A DNA stretch of 64,000 nt, from contig OX359198.1 in assembly GCA_947172415.1 (NCBI GenBank), positions 3,689,401-3,753,400 of the forward strand, written 5' to 3'. The stretch is from Chondrosia reniformis (lineage: Eukaryota > Porifera > Demospongiae > Chondrillida > Chondrillidae). Positions 12,378-30,370 of the stretch are shown one piece after another. Position numbers and translations under genes: made by a program. Under the pieces are notes generated by a model that had not been told where the DNA came from, made no database searches, and saw only the letters and a list, made by a program, of their open reading frames with translations. Each line of letters starts with the position of its first letter. Position 1 is the stretch's first letter.

Positions 12378-15300
12378 GTTTTCTTTTTTCAGGACCCAAC
12401 CTGGTATTGAACCAGGACATCCTCGTACCTTGTTTCCAGACGATGTTATCCGTAACACCATCGGTTACGTGGGATCCACAATATATGTTGCAAATGAAGT
12501 CCTATTTATATACCACTCACTTTTGATTCTACATATATATGCAATATATAAGATAAATAATATTCATATAAGATATTTACAATATATATTACATATAAGA
12601 TATATACAATATATATTACATATAAGATATATTATACATATATAAGTTGTTTGCTTTTTTACTTTTTTCTTTTTTCAGGACCCAACCTGGTATTGAACTA
12701 GGGCATTTTCGTACCTTGTGTCCAGACGATGTTCTCCGTAACTCCATCGGTCACGTGGATCCACAATATATGTTGTAAATAAAGTCCTATTTATATACCA
12801 CTCACTTTTGATTCTACATATATATGCAATATATAAGATATATAATATGCATATAAGATATATACAATATATATTACATATAAGATATATAATACATATA
12901 TAAATTGTTGGCTTTTTTCTTTTTTCAGGACCCAACCTGTTATTGAACTAGCGCATCCTCGTACCTTGTATCCAGAAGATGTCATCCGTACCACCATCGG
13001 TAACGTGGGTCACCCAATATATTTTGTAAATGAAGTCCTATTTATAAACCACTCACATTTGACTCTATATATATATGCAATATATAAGAAATATAATGTG
13101 CATATAAGATATATAATATATATATAAGATGTGTGCTTTTTTTTCTTTTTTCAGGACTCAACCTGGTATTGAACCATGGCATTCTCGTACGACGATGTTA
13201 TCCGTAACACATCGGGCACCTGGGTTCCCCAATATATCTTGTAAATGAAGTCTACATATATATGCAATATATAAGATATAAAATATGCATATAAGATATA
13301 TACAGTATATATTACATATAAGATATATAATACATATATAAGTTGTTTGCTTTTTTTTCTTTTTTTCTTTTTTCAGGACCCAACTTGGTATTGAACTAGG
13401 GCATCCTCGTACCTTGTTTCCAGACGATGTCCTCCGTAACACCATCGGTCACGTTGGTCCACAATATATATTGTAAATAAAGTCCTATTTATATACCACT
13501 CACTTTTGATTCTATATATATATGCAATATATAAGATATATAATATGCATATAAGATATATACAATATATATTACATATATAAGTTGTTGGCTTTTTCTT
13601 TTTTCAGGACCCAACCTGGTATTGAACTAGCGCATCCTCGTACCTTGTATCCACACCATGTCATCCGTAACACCCTCGGTAACGTGGGTCACCCAATATA
13701 TTTTGTAAATGAAGTCCTATTTATATACCACTCACTTTTGACTCTACACATATATGCAATATATAAGATATATAATATGCATATAAGATATATACAATAC
13801 ATATTACATATAAGATATATAATACATATTTAAGTTGTTTGCTTTTTTTCTTTTTTCTTTTTTCAGGACCCAACTTGGTATTGAACTAGGGCATCCTCCT
13901 CCCTTGTTTCCAGACGATGTCCTCCGTAACACCATCGGTCACGTTGGTCCACAATATATGTTGTAAATAAAGTCCTATTTATATACCACTCACTTTTGAT
14001 TCTACATATATATGCAATATATAAGATATATAATATGCATATAAGATATATACAATACATATTACATATAAGATATATAATACATATTTAAGTTGTTTGC
14101 TTTTTTTCTTTTTTCTTTTTTCAGGACCCAACTTGGTATTGAACTAGGGCATCCTCCTCCCTTGTTTCCAGACGATGTCCTCCGTAACACCATCGGTCAC
14201 GTTGGTCCACAATATATGTTGTAAATAAAGTCCTATTTATATACCACTCACTTTTGATTCTACATATATATGCAATATATAAGATATATAATATGCATAT
14301 AAGATATATACAATATATATTACATATAAGATATATAATACATATATATATTGTTGGCTTTTTCTTTTTTCCGGACCCAACCTGGTATTGAACTAGCGCA
14401 TCCTCGTCCCTTGTATCCACACCATGTCATCCGTAACACCCTCGGTAACGTGGGTCACCCAATATATTTTGTAAATGAAGTCCTATTTATATACCACACA
14501 CTTTTGACTCTACATATATATGCAATATATATATATATAATATGCATATAAGATATATACAATATTTTACATATAAGATATATAATACATATATATTATG
14601 CATGCTTTTTTCTTTTTTCAGGACCCAACCTGGTATTAAACCAGGACATCCTCGTACCTTGTATACAGACGATGTTATCCGTAACACCATCGGTCACGTG
14701 GGTTCCACAATATATGTTGTATATGATGTTTTATTTATGTACCCCTCACTTTTGACTCTACATATATATGAAATATATAAGATATATAATATTCATATAA
14801 GATATATATAATCTATATTACATATAAGATATATAATACTTATATATTATCTATGCCTTTTTTCTTTTTTCAGGACCCAACCTGGTATTGAACCAGGACA
14901 TCCTCGTATCTTGTTTCCAGACGATGTTATCCGTAACACCATCGGTTACGTGGGTTCCACAATATATCTTGTAAATGAAGTCCTTTTTATATGCCACTCA
15001 CTTTTGATTCTACATATATATGCAATATATAAGATAAATAATATTCATATAAGATATTTACAATATATATTACATATAAGATTTATACAATATATATTAC
15101 ATATAAGATATATAATACATATTTAAGTTGTTTGCTTTTTTACTTTTTTCTTTTTTCAGGACCCAACCTGGTATTGAACTAGGGCATCCTCGTACCTTGT
15201 GTCCAGACGATGTCCTCCGTAACACCATCGGTCACGTGGATCCACAATATATGTTGTAAATAAAGTCCTATTTATATACCACTCACTTTTGATTCTACAT

Positions 15301-16545
15301 ACATATGCAATATATAACATATATAATATGCATATAAGATATATACAATATATATTACATATAAGATATATAATACATATACAAGTTGTTGGCTTTTTTC
15401 TTTTTTCAGGACCCAACCTGTTATTGAACTAGCGCATCCTCGTACCTTGTATCCAGAAGATGTCATCCGTACCACCATCGGTAACGTGGGTTACCCAATA
15501 TATTTTGTAAATGAAGTCCTATTTATAAACCACTCACATTTGACTCTACATATATATGCAATATATAAGAAATATAATGTGCATATAAGATATATAATAT
15601 ATATATAAGATGTGTGCTTTTTTTTTCTTTTTTCAGGACTCAACCTGGTATTGAACCATGGCATCCTCGTACAACGATGTTATCCGTAACACATCGGGCA
15701 CCTGGGTTCCCCAATATATCTTGTAAATGAAGTCTACATATATATGCAATATATAAGATATATAAAATGCATATAAGATATATACAATATATATTACATA
15801 TAAGATATATACAATATTTATTACATATAAGATATATAATACATATATAAGTTGGTTGCTTTTTTTTCTTTTTTTCTTTTTTCAGGACCCAACTTGGTAT
15901 TGAACTAGGGCATCCTCGTACCTTGTTTCCAGACGATGTCCTCCGTAACACCATCGGTCACGTTTGTCCACAATATATGTTGTAAATAAAGTCCTATTTA
16001 TATACCACTCACTTTTGATTCTACATATATATGCAATATATAAGATATATAATATGCATAGAAGATATATACAATATATATTACATACAAGATATATAAT
16101 ACATATATAAGTTGTTGGCTTTTTCTTTTTGCAGGACCCAACCTGGTATTGAACTAGCGCATCCTCATACCTTGTATCCACACCATGTCATCCGTAACAC
16201 CCTCGGTAACGTGGGTCACCCAATATATTTTGTAAATGAAGTCCTGTTTATATACCACACACTTTTGACTCTACACATATATGCAATATATAAGATATAT
16301 AATATGCATATAAGATATATACAATATATATTACATATAAGATATATAATACATATAATAGATGTGTGCTTTTTTCTTTCTTTCTTTTTTCAGGACCCAA
16401 CCTGGTATTGAACAAGGGCATCCTCGTACGACAATGTTATCCATAACACCATTGGTCACGTGGGTTCCACAATATATGTTGTAAATGAAGTCCTATTTAT
16501 ATACCACTCACTTTTGACTCTACATATATATGCAATATATACATT
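12378..16545. repeat. Satellite block 1: 17 units of 222-287 bp with a tRNA-like core
   Basis: Each unit starts with a pyrimidine tract and CAGGACCCAACCTGG. Unit starts are near 12392, 12678, 12928, 13153, 13375, 13606, 13866, 14123, 14372, 14620, 14872, 15159, 15408, 15636, 15883, 16133 and 16392. The rest of the unit is an AT-rich tract of ATATA/GATATATA words. On the minus strand the core reads GGACCCA ... CCTGGTTCAATACCAGG then TGGGTCC: a 7-bp acceptor-like stem, a perfect T arm and a B box (GGTTCAATACC), plus a weaker A box (TGACCGATGG). Some units lack about 13 bp in the middle of the core. Units 1-6 resemble units 11-16, a higher-order repeat of about 2.48 kb. Plus-strand frames such as FFRTQPGIEPGHPRTL recur only because the units are similar. 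Confidence 0.85.
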
Positions 16546-18255
16546 GCAAGTTACAATATACTAAGGTAATCTAATATAATATAATATAATATAAATAATA
16601 TAATTAATTAATTCATATGGCTCCAAGAAAGGACTTAGACACAAAATGGGCATATCATCATATAGATTAGGGTATAAAACTCATTTTTAATTAAGGGATT
16701 TTTTATTTAGGTCTCCATATCTTAGAAAACGGAGGACAAAGTTTGCATATAAAAGGCCATAGGACTATAGAAAACCTATGGGAAATTTATATGCAAACCA
16801 TGTGTTATATTAATAAAAATTTCAATTTGTCAGATAACTGGGAAATCAACATACATCATGGTACATGTGTATAAGAAACGTCTGGCGAAATTTTGCTTAA
16901 TTAAATGAGCAAAATAATCAAGATATAATGAAGAATTCAAAGTTTCGATTGCGCAAGCTGGTGATGTATTGTGATGTTTTTCTATTGCGTCACTAACACC
17001 TTCGTATGTCGCTCCGTACACACATTTTGTGAATCATGTGAGGTTGGGTAAACATCACCGACTCGTTGCTAAAGAAGATCATCCTTTCGAGAACGGCTAT
17101 GACAAGTCGACGCTCTCCTACGAGAAGGAGCTACCGAATAAGCGAGTTGTAGCGAAGGTTAGATAAAACGTATTTGTATACGTTCATGCTAAGTTTAAGC
17201 CTAAAGTGTTGCTATATATATTGATGTAAAGAAATAAAAGAAATTCATTTAGACGACCGTAGTAAAACTGTGGTACTTTAAGCTCCGTCATAATCTGCTT
17301 ATGTTTTCTATTACTTATCCATGTGTGTACGTGTGCAGGAGTGTAATTGGATACGTAGGGGTGGATTTGGATAAATATGCGTGCGTGCAACCTCATGATT
17401 TGAGTTGAGATGAGTTGAGATAACGAGTTTCACTATAATGAGATTCCACTCTATATACAGTGCAAGTAAATTCATGTACACATTCATCCATGGGCTCCTG
17501 TGTACCTATTTCCTCATTTAGAGCATTTTAAAAGTCTTTGAATATGACTGTGTGTTCTGTTTGAGTTCTAGAGGTACATTCTAAGGCAAAGTCTACAATT
17601 AGTAATTTGTGTCTCAAGAAAAAGTAAATGGTAGCTTTCAAAGTTCATTCATTTGCACATGTATAAGGAAACGAAATAATCGCTACCATCCTTTGCAGAT
17701 TCCATACACATTAATGCTCTACATAAGAGTATATACCACCGTATATGCGTAACTCTGATAAGAACAGCAATGTTTACATACCCAATACGCAAACACATGT
17801 CTCGCTTCTTAACCATGCAGAAAGCTGATCAAGGTAAGTAAAGCTAGATCGAATCGGCTTACGCAATTGTCAAATCTCGAATAGAACGTTTACGCTGTCC
17901 AGGACACTTAATCGTTAGGAGTCGTCCTGAATCGTTAGGAGTTTTTTTGTCAATATTCCCCACCTTGCGCAAGCTTCAATTGCATAAATAACGATAGAAA
18001 GGCTTCGTTAACTTAAGCTTCTTGAACGCCGCCATTTGCAAAACCGATTGTATGCGAACATCGGAAGGAATATAGCAAAATAAATATAAGAGCGCGTGGG
18101 CGGCCCACTGTTAACACTATCATTGTGTTAATAGATATCCTCTGTTTTATTACTCCTTCGAGTAAAAGAAGTCTATTGTTACAGTATATTGTTCCACGTT
18201 TGTCCTTGGTGATTTTGCTTTGAATCAAGTAAGTTTATTGATTACACAAGAAATA
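16546..18255. other. Region without a recognisable gene; one long hairpin and one small coding-like frame
   Basis: Begins with (TATAA)n at about 16570-16610. At 16741-16799 a hairpin has arms GTTTGCATATAAA and TTTATATGCAAAC plus an inner CCATAGG/CCTATGG stem. At about 16978-17166 a plus-strand frame reads NHVRLGKHHRLVAKEDHPF then ENGYDKSTLSYEKELPNKR and ends at TAA; it has no start codon and I do not recognise it. Around 18022-18050 the minus strand carries TTGCAAATGGCGGCG followed by TTCAAGAAGCTTAAG, similar to the promoter and start segment at 8836-8862. Nothing else was supported. Confidence 0.5.
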
Positions 18256-18598
18256 TAGTTACTAGCTAAATAAATATTGCTAAGAATTTTGAAAGAAGTT
18301 AACTGTCTAATCAAATAAGTTCACTGAGGAATATAGTTCACACTATCACTATCACTATTATTATTTTGACAGGAGTGCCCCTTCAGCCAGTGGCTGGTCT
18401 ACCAGGGGTCCTGTAAACAAAGTACAATAACAGTACAATAACATGTAAATCAGTCAATGAAATCAGTTTGTTATCTGCAGGGAGCAGTGTCACTGAAAAT
18501 CTGGCCTGTGCTTGAACTTGACACATCCCATAATCACTCAATCTTGAATCTTTTGCCTTTAAGCTCTAGACCATCAGCACCTGTAGTTACTAGCTAAA
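18256..18598 (-). mobile_element. SINE-like retroposon flanked by 15-bp direct repeats
   Basis: The exact 15-mer TAGTTACTAGCTAAA occurs at 18256-18270 and 18584-18598, bracketing 313 bp, as for a LINE-mediated target-site duplication. Read on the minus strand, the insert begins with a tRNA-like head (GGTGCTGATGGTCTAGAGC as a loose A box, CAAGTTCAAGCACAGG as a loose B box), continues through an unrelated body, and has a microsatellite of ATAGTG/AATAAT repeats (18342-18370). About 70 bp lie between that microsatellite and the 3' repeat, which is unusual for a SINE tail, so the 3' boundary or a second insertion is uncertain. Confidence 0.5.
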
Positions 18599-18861
18599 GA
18601 ACTACATACAATGACAGACTTCTTCTAGGGAATCTGTGACTTGACATACTTGTTCAACTGTTCTCTAGTTCATATACTACTATCTTCTTGAGAGAAGAAA
18701 CACAAGCACTGAAATTGTTATTAAAAACATCAAAGTAAGTTTGACACATAATCTAACTACCTATCTTGAATGTTACTTTGAACACTAAAACACATACATG
18801 TGTATTGCTAGTCATGTGAACATTGCTTTGTTTCTTTAAATGGTTTGTAAGTATCAATATC

Positions 18862-18930
18862 CAATTCCTAGGACAGGTTGTATACATGCAGCCTGTTTCG
18901 CCCAATACCAGGACTCATCAGCTAGGATGG
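18862..18930 (-). ncRNA. Hammerhead ribozyme, complete core and all three stems
   Basis: Read on the minus strand: stem I 5' strand CCTAG (18926-18922), core CTGATGA (18921-18915), stem II GTCC/GGGC around loop TGGTATT (18914-18900), GAAA (18899-18896), stem III ACAGG/CCTGT closing a 14-nt loop (18896-18873), cleavage nucleotide C (18872), stem I 3' strand CTAGG (18871-18867). All invariant core positions of a type I hammerhead are present; stems are 5, 4 (one G-U) and 5 bp. Outer bases ATCC and GGAT could extend stem I beyond an internal loop. Known: such ribozymes occur in Penelope-like elements and retrozymes and cut their own RNA. No second copy lies within a few hundred bases, so this may be a solitary remnant. 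Confidence 0.85.
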
Positions 18931-18935
18931 GATTT

Positions 18936-18993
18936 CTGGTGTGAGTAATCACATCTTACGTGTGATTCACATTTGGTATGATGATCACACCAG
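18936..18993. repeat. Nested inverted repeat next to the hammerhead
   Basis: Outer arms CTGGTGTGA (18936-18944) and TCACACCAG (18985-18993) are perfect complements; inside, AATCACA (18947-18953) pairs with TGTGATT (18961-18967). In the minus-strand RNA this stem-loop would sit just upstream of the hammerhead, suggesting one structured transcript unit. Confidence 0.7.
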
Positions 18994-19220
18994 TTTTTTT
19001 ACAGTGCATCATAGGTACAGCATAGCATTGGCAGTAGATATGTACACAAAAGGACAGACAGTCAATAGTAAATGTTTGCTATACCATACCCTTGAGTTTT
19101 GACATGTCTGTCTCATAGCCTATGTTTCTCTTATGTTTCTGCAGAATAATATTCACAATACATCAGTTTCAGCAGTCAGAAAATTGGTGAGAAGTACGTA
19201 CGTACGTAAATGTCTAAAAT

Positions 19221-24180
<4,960 letters not shown>

Positions 24181-27100
24181 CATTATATATATATATATAA
24201 TATGCATATAAGATATATGCAATATATATTATATATAAGATATATAATACATATATATTATCTATGCTTTTTTTTTTTTTCAGGACCCAACCTGGTATTG
24301 AACCAGGACATCCTCGTACCTTGTATACAGACGATGTTATCCGTAACACCATCGGTCATTTGGGTTCCACAATATATGTTGTAAATGAAGTCCTATTTAT
24401 ATACCACTCACTTTTGACTCTACATATGTATGCAATATATAAAATATATAATGTGCATATAAGATATATACAATACATATTACATATAGGATATATAATA
24501 CATATAAAAATGTGTGCTTTTTTCTTTTTTTCATTATTCAGGACTCAACCTAGTATTGAACCAGGGCATCCTCGTACGACGATGTTATCCGTAACATCAT
24601 CCGGCTTGTGGGTTCCCCAATATATCTTGTAAATGAAGTCCTATTTATATACCACTCACTTTTGAATCTACATATATATGCAATATATAAGATATATAAT
24701 ATGCATATAAGATATATAAAATATATATTACATATAAGATAAATAATACATATTTATCATCTATGCTTTTTTTTCTTTTTTCAGGACCCAACCTGGTATT
24801 GAACCAGGACATCCTCGTACCTTGTATCCAGATGATGTTATCCGTAACACCATCGGTCATGTGGGTTCCACAATATATGTTGTAAATGAAGTCCTATTTA
24901 TATACCACTCACTTTTGACTCTACATATATATGCATTATATAAGAAATATAATGTGCATATAAGATATATACAATATATATTACAAATAAGATATATAAT
25001 ATATATATATGATGTGTGCTTTTTTCTTTTTTCTTTTTTCAGGACTCTACCTGGTATTGAACCAGGGCATCCTCGTGCGACGATGTTATCCGTAACACAT
25101 CGGACACGTGGGTTCCCCAATATATCTTGTAAATGAAGTCCTATTTATATACCACTCACTTTTGACTCTACATATATATGCAATATATAAGATATATAAT
25201 ATACATATAAGATATATACAATATATATTGCATATAAGATATATACAATATATATTACATATAAGATATATAATACATATATAAGTTGTTTGCTTTTTTT
25301 TCTTTTTTTCTTTTTTCAGGACCCTACCTGGTATTGAACTAGGGCATCCTCGTACCTTGTTTCCAGACGATGTCCTCCGTAACACCATCGGTCACGTGGG
25401 TCCACAATATATGTTGTAAACAAAGTCCTATTAAATACCACTCACTTTTGATTCTACATATATATGCAATATATAAGATAAATAATATGCATATAAAATA
25501 TATACAATATATATTACATACAAGATATATAATACATATATAAGTTGTTGGCTTTTTTCTTTTTTCAGGACCCGAACTGGTATTGAACTAGCGCGTCCTC
25601 GTACCTTGTATCCAGACGATGTCATCCGTAACACCATCGGTAACGTGGGTCACCCAATATATTTTGTAAATGAAGTCCTATTTATATACCACACACTTTT
25701 GACTCTACATATATATGAAATATATATATATATAATATGCATATAAGATATATACAATATATTTTACATATAAGATATATAATACATATATATTATGCAT
25801 GCTTTTCAGGACCCAACCTGGTATTGAACCAGGACATCCTCGTACCTTGTATCCAGACGATGTTATCCGTAACACCATCGGTTACGTGGGTTCCACAATA
25901 TATGTTGTAAATGAAGTCCTATTTATACACCACTCACTTTTGACTCTACATATATATGTAATATATAAGATATATAATATGCATATAAGATATATACAAT
26001 ATATATTATATATAAGATATATAATATGCATATAAGATATATACAATATATATTACATATAAGATATATAATACATATAATAGATGTGTGCTTTTTTTCT
26101 TTTTTTCTTTTTTCAGGACTCCACCTGGTATTGAACCATGGCATCCTCGAACAACGATGTTATCCGTAACTACAACGGCCACATGGGTTCCACAATGTAT
26201 TTTATAAATGAAGTCCTATTTATTAACCACTCACTTTTGACTCTACATATATATGTAATATATAAGATATATAATATGCATATAAGATATATACAATATA
26301 TATTACATATAAGATATATACAATATATATTACATATAAGATATATAATACATATATAAGTTGTTTGCTTTTTTTCTTTTTTCTTTATTCATGACCCAAC
26401 CTAGTATTGAAGGAGGGCATCCTCATACATTGTATCCAGATGATGTCATCCGTAACACCATTGGTCACCTGTGTCACCCAATATATTTTGTAAATGAAGT
26501 CCTATATATATACCACTCACTTTTGACTCTACATATATATGCAATATATATATATAATATGCATATACAATATATATTACATATAAGATATACAATACTT
26601 ATATAAAATGTGTGCTTTTTTCTTTTTTTCTTTTTTCAGGACTCAACCTGGTATAGAACCAGGGCATCCTCGTACGACGATGTTATCCATAACACATCGG
26701 GCATGTGGGTTCCCCAATATATCTTGTAAATGAAGTCCTATTTATATACCACTCACTTTTGACTCTACATATATATGCAATATATATATATAATATGCAT
26801 ATACAATATATATTACATATAAGATATACAATACTTATATAAGATGTGTGCTTTTTTCTTTTTTTCTTTTTTCAGGACTCAACCTGGTACAGAACCAGGG
26901 CATCCTCGTACGATGATGTTATCCATAACACATCGGGCATGTGGGTTCCCCAATATATCTTGTAAATGAAGTCCTATTTATATACCACTCACTTTTGACT
27001 CTACATATATATGCAATATATAAGATATATAATATGCATATAAGATATATACAATATATATTACATATAAGATATATACAATATATATTACATATAAGAT

Positions 27101-28235
27101 ATATAATACATATATAAGTTGTTTTCTTTTTTTTCTTTTTTTTTTTTTTCAGGACTCCACCTGGTATTGAACCATGGCATCCTCGAACAACGATGTTATC
27201 CGTAACACCAACGGCCACATGGGTTCCACAATGTATCTTATAAATGAAGTCCTATTTATTAACCACTCACTTTTGACTCTACATATATATGCAATATATA
27301 AGATATATAATATGCATATAAGATATATACAATATATATTACATATAAGATATATAATACATATATAAGTTGTTTGCTTTTTTTCTTTTTTCTTTATTCA
27401 TGACCCAACCTAGTATTGAAGGAGGGCATCCTCATACATTGTATCCAGACGATGTCATCCGTAACACCATCGGTCACCTGTGTCACCCAATATATTTTGT
27501 AAATGAAGTCCTATTTATATACCACTCACTTTTGACTCTACATATATATGCAATATATATATATAATATGCATATACAATATATATTACATATAAGATAT
27601 ACAATACTTATATAAGATGTGTGCTTTTTTCTTTTTTTCTTTTTTCAGGACTCAACCTGGTATAGAACCAGGGCATCCTCGTACGACGATGTTATCCATA
27701 ACACATCGGGCATGTGGGTTCCCCAATATATCTTGTAAATGAAGTCCTATTTATATACCACTCACTTTTGACTCTACATATATATGCAATATATAAGATA
27801 TATAATATGCATATAAGATATATACAATATATATTACATATAAGATATATACAATATATATTACATATAAGATATATAATACATATATAAGTTGTTTTCT
27901 TTTTTTTCTTTTTTTCTTTTTTCAGGGCCCAACCTGGTATTGAACTAGGGCATCCTCGTACCTTGTTTCCAGACAATGTCCTCCGTAACACCATCGGTCA
28001 CGTGGGTCCACAATATATGTTGTAAATAAAGTCCTATTTATATACCACTTACTTTTGACTCTATACATATATGCAATATATAAGATATACATATATGCAA
28101 TATATAAGATATATAATATGCATATAAGATATATACAATATATATTACCTATTAGATATATAATACATGTATAAGATGTATGTTTTTTTTCAGGACCTAA
28201 CCTGGTATTGAACCAGGGCATCCTTGTACCTTGTA
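24181..28235. repeat. Satellite block 2: 16 units, same family and orientation as block 1
   Basis: Unit starts are near 24282, 24540, 24785, 25041, 25319, 25568, 25809, 26116, 26391, 26638, 26875, 27151, 27400, 27648, 27925 and 28193. Cores carry the same minus-strand T arm and B box; several have decayed (TGACCCAACCTAGT at 26391 and 27400). The run of units at 26116-26875 is repeated almost exactly at 27151-27648, a recent roughly 1.0-kb duplication. The block begins inside the AT-rich part of a unit, directly after the truncated Helitron helicase. Confidence 0.85.
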
Positions 28236-28329
28236 TGTGTGAACTTGGAAAGAATTTTAATAATTATATACATGTGGTTACTTGTTTGGTTGGTACTTTA
28301 AGTTTGTCAGGGTGCAGATGATAAATACT

Positions 28330-29732
28330 GAAGTGGTGTTACTCGATTGTTCTCAACCAGTCCTGTCAACATGACAATTACTGTTGATCTCTGTTCCCAA
28401 ATCATTTGCCAAAAGTCAGCTTTTGTGTCAGGAGTTGCACCTACGTACGTATATTACATGAGTAATCAATACATTATTTATTTTTGTTACCTGCTTCGTA
28501 TACATAGTAAAAGGCCTATAGGTAACTAAAGCTTTGGATGAGGATACAAGAGGTTCTCCCTTTACTCTTCTTCTCCACTGGGTCAGACAGCTGTTTCTTG
28601 GAATTCCACCCTTCATCACTGACCCTGGAATCTTTGTCTTCTTCTGTAGGTCATTGACACATACTATATCATAATTAGGTACATCTGGTTGGGTCTATAT
28701 AGAACACAATTCATAGCTCAATTCACAGCTACGAAATTGTGCATATATTGTACAATTTTTGGATATTCTCAAAATATTCCCCACACATGTTTAAACGTAA
28801 TGATAATTTACCATAATTACGTATCACGTCTTACATGTCCAAATGAAATGGTAGTCTCACCTTGAGAAGCTATATATTCTCTGTGTTTATTGACACCCTA
28901 GGAGAAAATGTTCTGATATGAATATGCCAGTATATGCAGGCCATGTACGTACATCCCTAGATTACGGTATATTACCTTCAAATAAGTAGCGTTAATATAG
29001 TCACTACCATGTGAATCAGGTTTGGCTAATACTACTCTGGAATTGTCGTCTACATAAAGTAAAGTTAATATTCATGTTTGCAGATATATCAGTTTTCTGT
29101 GGAAGGAGCAAATTCTACACTGTGTATATACAGTTTTTATTTGTATGTGTTTTATTGACACCAACATTCACTGTAAAATTTGTTAAGTGAAAAGAAAACT
29201 TTATAGCATCCATTTCAGCAAATATCTACATACGTAATATATAGTATATTTACATATGATATTTGTACGTATCTTTGATTTATTTAGATGTTTGGTATTA
29301 CTTATGGTAATGTAACTGTATGTGAAGTTTTATATCATTAAGTACATATGTATGTACTTCCTATATGCTTATATAGATATATACGTATATGACTACAGTA
29401 TGTGCCTTAGTATAAAATGTCTTACAGGTGTAAATATTGTGATATCTGGTTTTAGACATATTAGCTGTAGCTAATGTTGTATCCAATTCATCAGTGCAAA
29501 TGATCTAATTGAGAATGTATACACATACAGTTTAGATTATATAAAGAGTGTGGTAATGGCTGGTAATCTTAGGAAGAGACCCATGAGATACATACATTGT
29601 ATTCATCTTTAAAACGTTTTTTCTCATTTTGATGCATTTGTTTAACATGCTCATTAAAATGGCTCTTCAGAATGAGATCTTTCAATTTCATATTCTGGAT
29701 TGGATCCGGTGGTCGTTGTGTTTTGAATGTGC
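28330..29732 (-). CDS. Receptor-type protein tyrosine phosphatase, N-terminal half of a catalytic domain
   Basis: Five minus-strand exons join in phase: 29732-29596, 29504-29426, 29049-28976, 28897-28861 and 28440 to about 28330. They encode [18 protein letters not shown] (domain entry helix), [49 protein letters not shown] and [19 protein letters not shown]. These match the classic PTP motifs (KNRY.NI..YD, DYINA.Y, YIA.QGP, DFW.M.WEQ, IVML). Split codons agree at the 29426/29049 and 28861/28440 junctions, so these are real exons. Known role: dephosphorylation of tyrosines at the plasma membrane. The WPD loop and the HCxxGxxR active site are not seen: after [10 protein letters not shown] the frame stops and satellite block 2 follows. 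Either the rest lies beyond the repeats in a long intron, or the gene is truncated. Upstream exons were not recognised. Confidence 0.8.
28505..28680 (-). mobile_element. Penelope-type LTR fragment with decayed hammerhead, inside an RPTP intron
   Basis: The reverse complement closely resembles 59100-59280, the 3' LTR of the Penelope-like element: shared GATGAAGGGTGGAATTCC, TGTCTGACCCAGTGGAGAAG and AAAGCTT/CCTATAGGC..TTTT blocks in the same order. Its hammerhead has a perfect 6-bp stem I (GGGTCA at 28625-28620, TGACCC at 28585-28580), GAAA (28597-28594) and a palindromic stem III ACAGCTGT. The first core base is G instead of C (GTGATGA, 28619-28613), which should inactivate it. It lies between RPTP exons 4 and 5. 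Confidence 0.7.
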
Positions 29733-30370
29733 CTATATGAAACAAATTTGGAAAACATGAAAACATGATTTGATAGCTAAGTTTAACTGTTTAAAAGATT
29801 AGGTTGGAGTGGGGTTGATGAAATAAGGACTCCTTCTAACTGTGTCAAAGTTATCTTTTGGATGGTTCATCCTTCAATATATTTTGAGCGTATATAGAGA
29901 CACAATTTTGCTGTTAAACTTTAGTCAGACGTTTTTACCCTAGGAGTCTTCTTCTGTGACTGATGATTGGAGTGGGGCGTGCTCTCTTTAATAGACTTTT
30001 GATGCTCAAAAGGTTTAAGAATGAACCATCCAAGAGATAGATTAAGGTGTATCCGACCCTGATGCACCTTACCTTAGCAATAAGGTAAGGCTTGTAATGT
30101 CATCCTGAGGATCAGCAAAATTCTCAGTGTTCCTCAATCCACCCTCAGCCTCTACAGGAGGTTTGGCAGTATCCTGTTGCTGAACTTGGAGTGTCATAGG
30201 TGCAACTGCATCCTGATAAGCATCGTCTTTCAAGGCTTGCAATTGTACAACAGCCCTCTGCACCTCGTCTGCAAAAGTGTGGTTCCCTGCATAAAGAACA
30301 ACCATTTCTCCCTCCCTTGCAATGAAAGTCTCCATTGGCGAAAAGTGGTGTAGTAGGAGATCCAACATAG
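29733..30370. other. No recognised gene
   Basis: Probably RPTP intron or older repeat. A minus-strand frame at 30410-30069 (93-113 codons, containing GEMVVLYAGNHTFADEVQRA) ends near a possible donor TTGCTAAG|GTAAGG and is protein-like in composition, but I do not recognise it and it overlaps the better supported plus-strand exon at 30371. Confidence 0.3.

Noticed and set aside
12286..16411. Repeated plus- and minus-strand frames of 60-120 codons in the satellite (FFRTQPGIEPGHPRTL, SIPGWVLKKEKS)
   Set aside because: They exist in both strands of every unit, are AT-biased in the spacer and encode only the tRNA-like core; they are by-products of the repeat.
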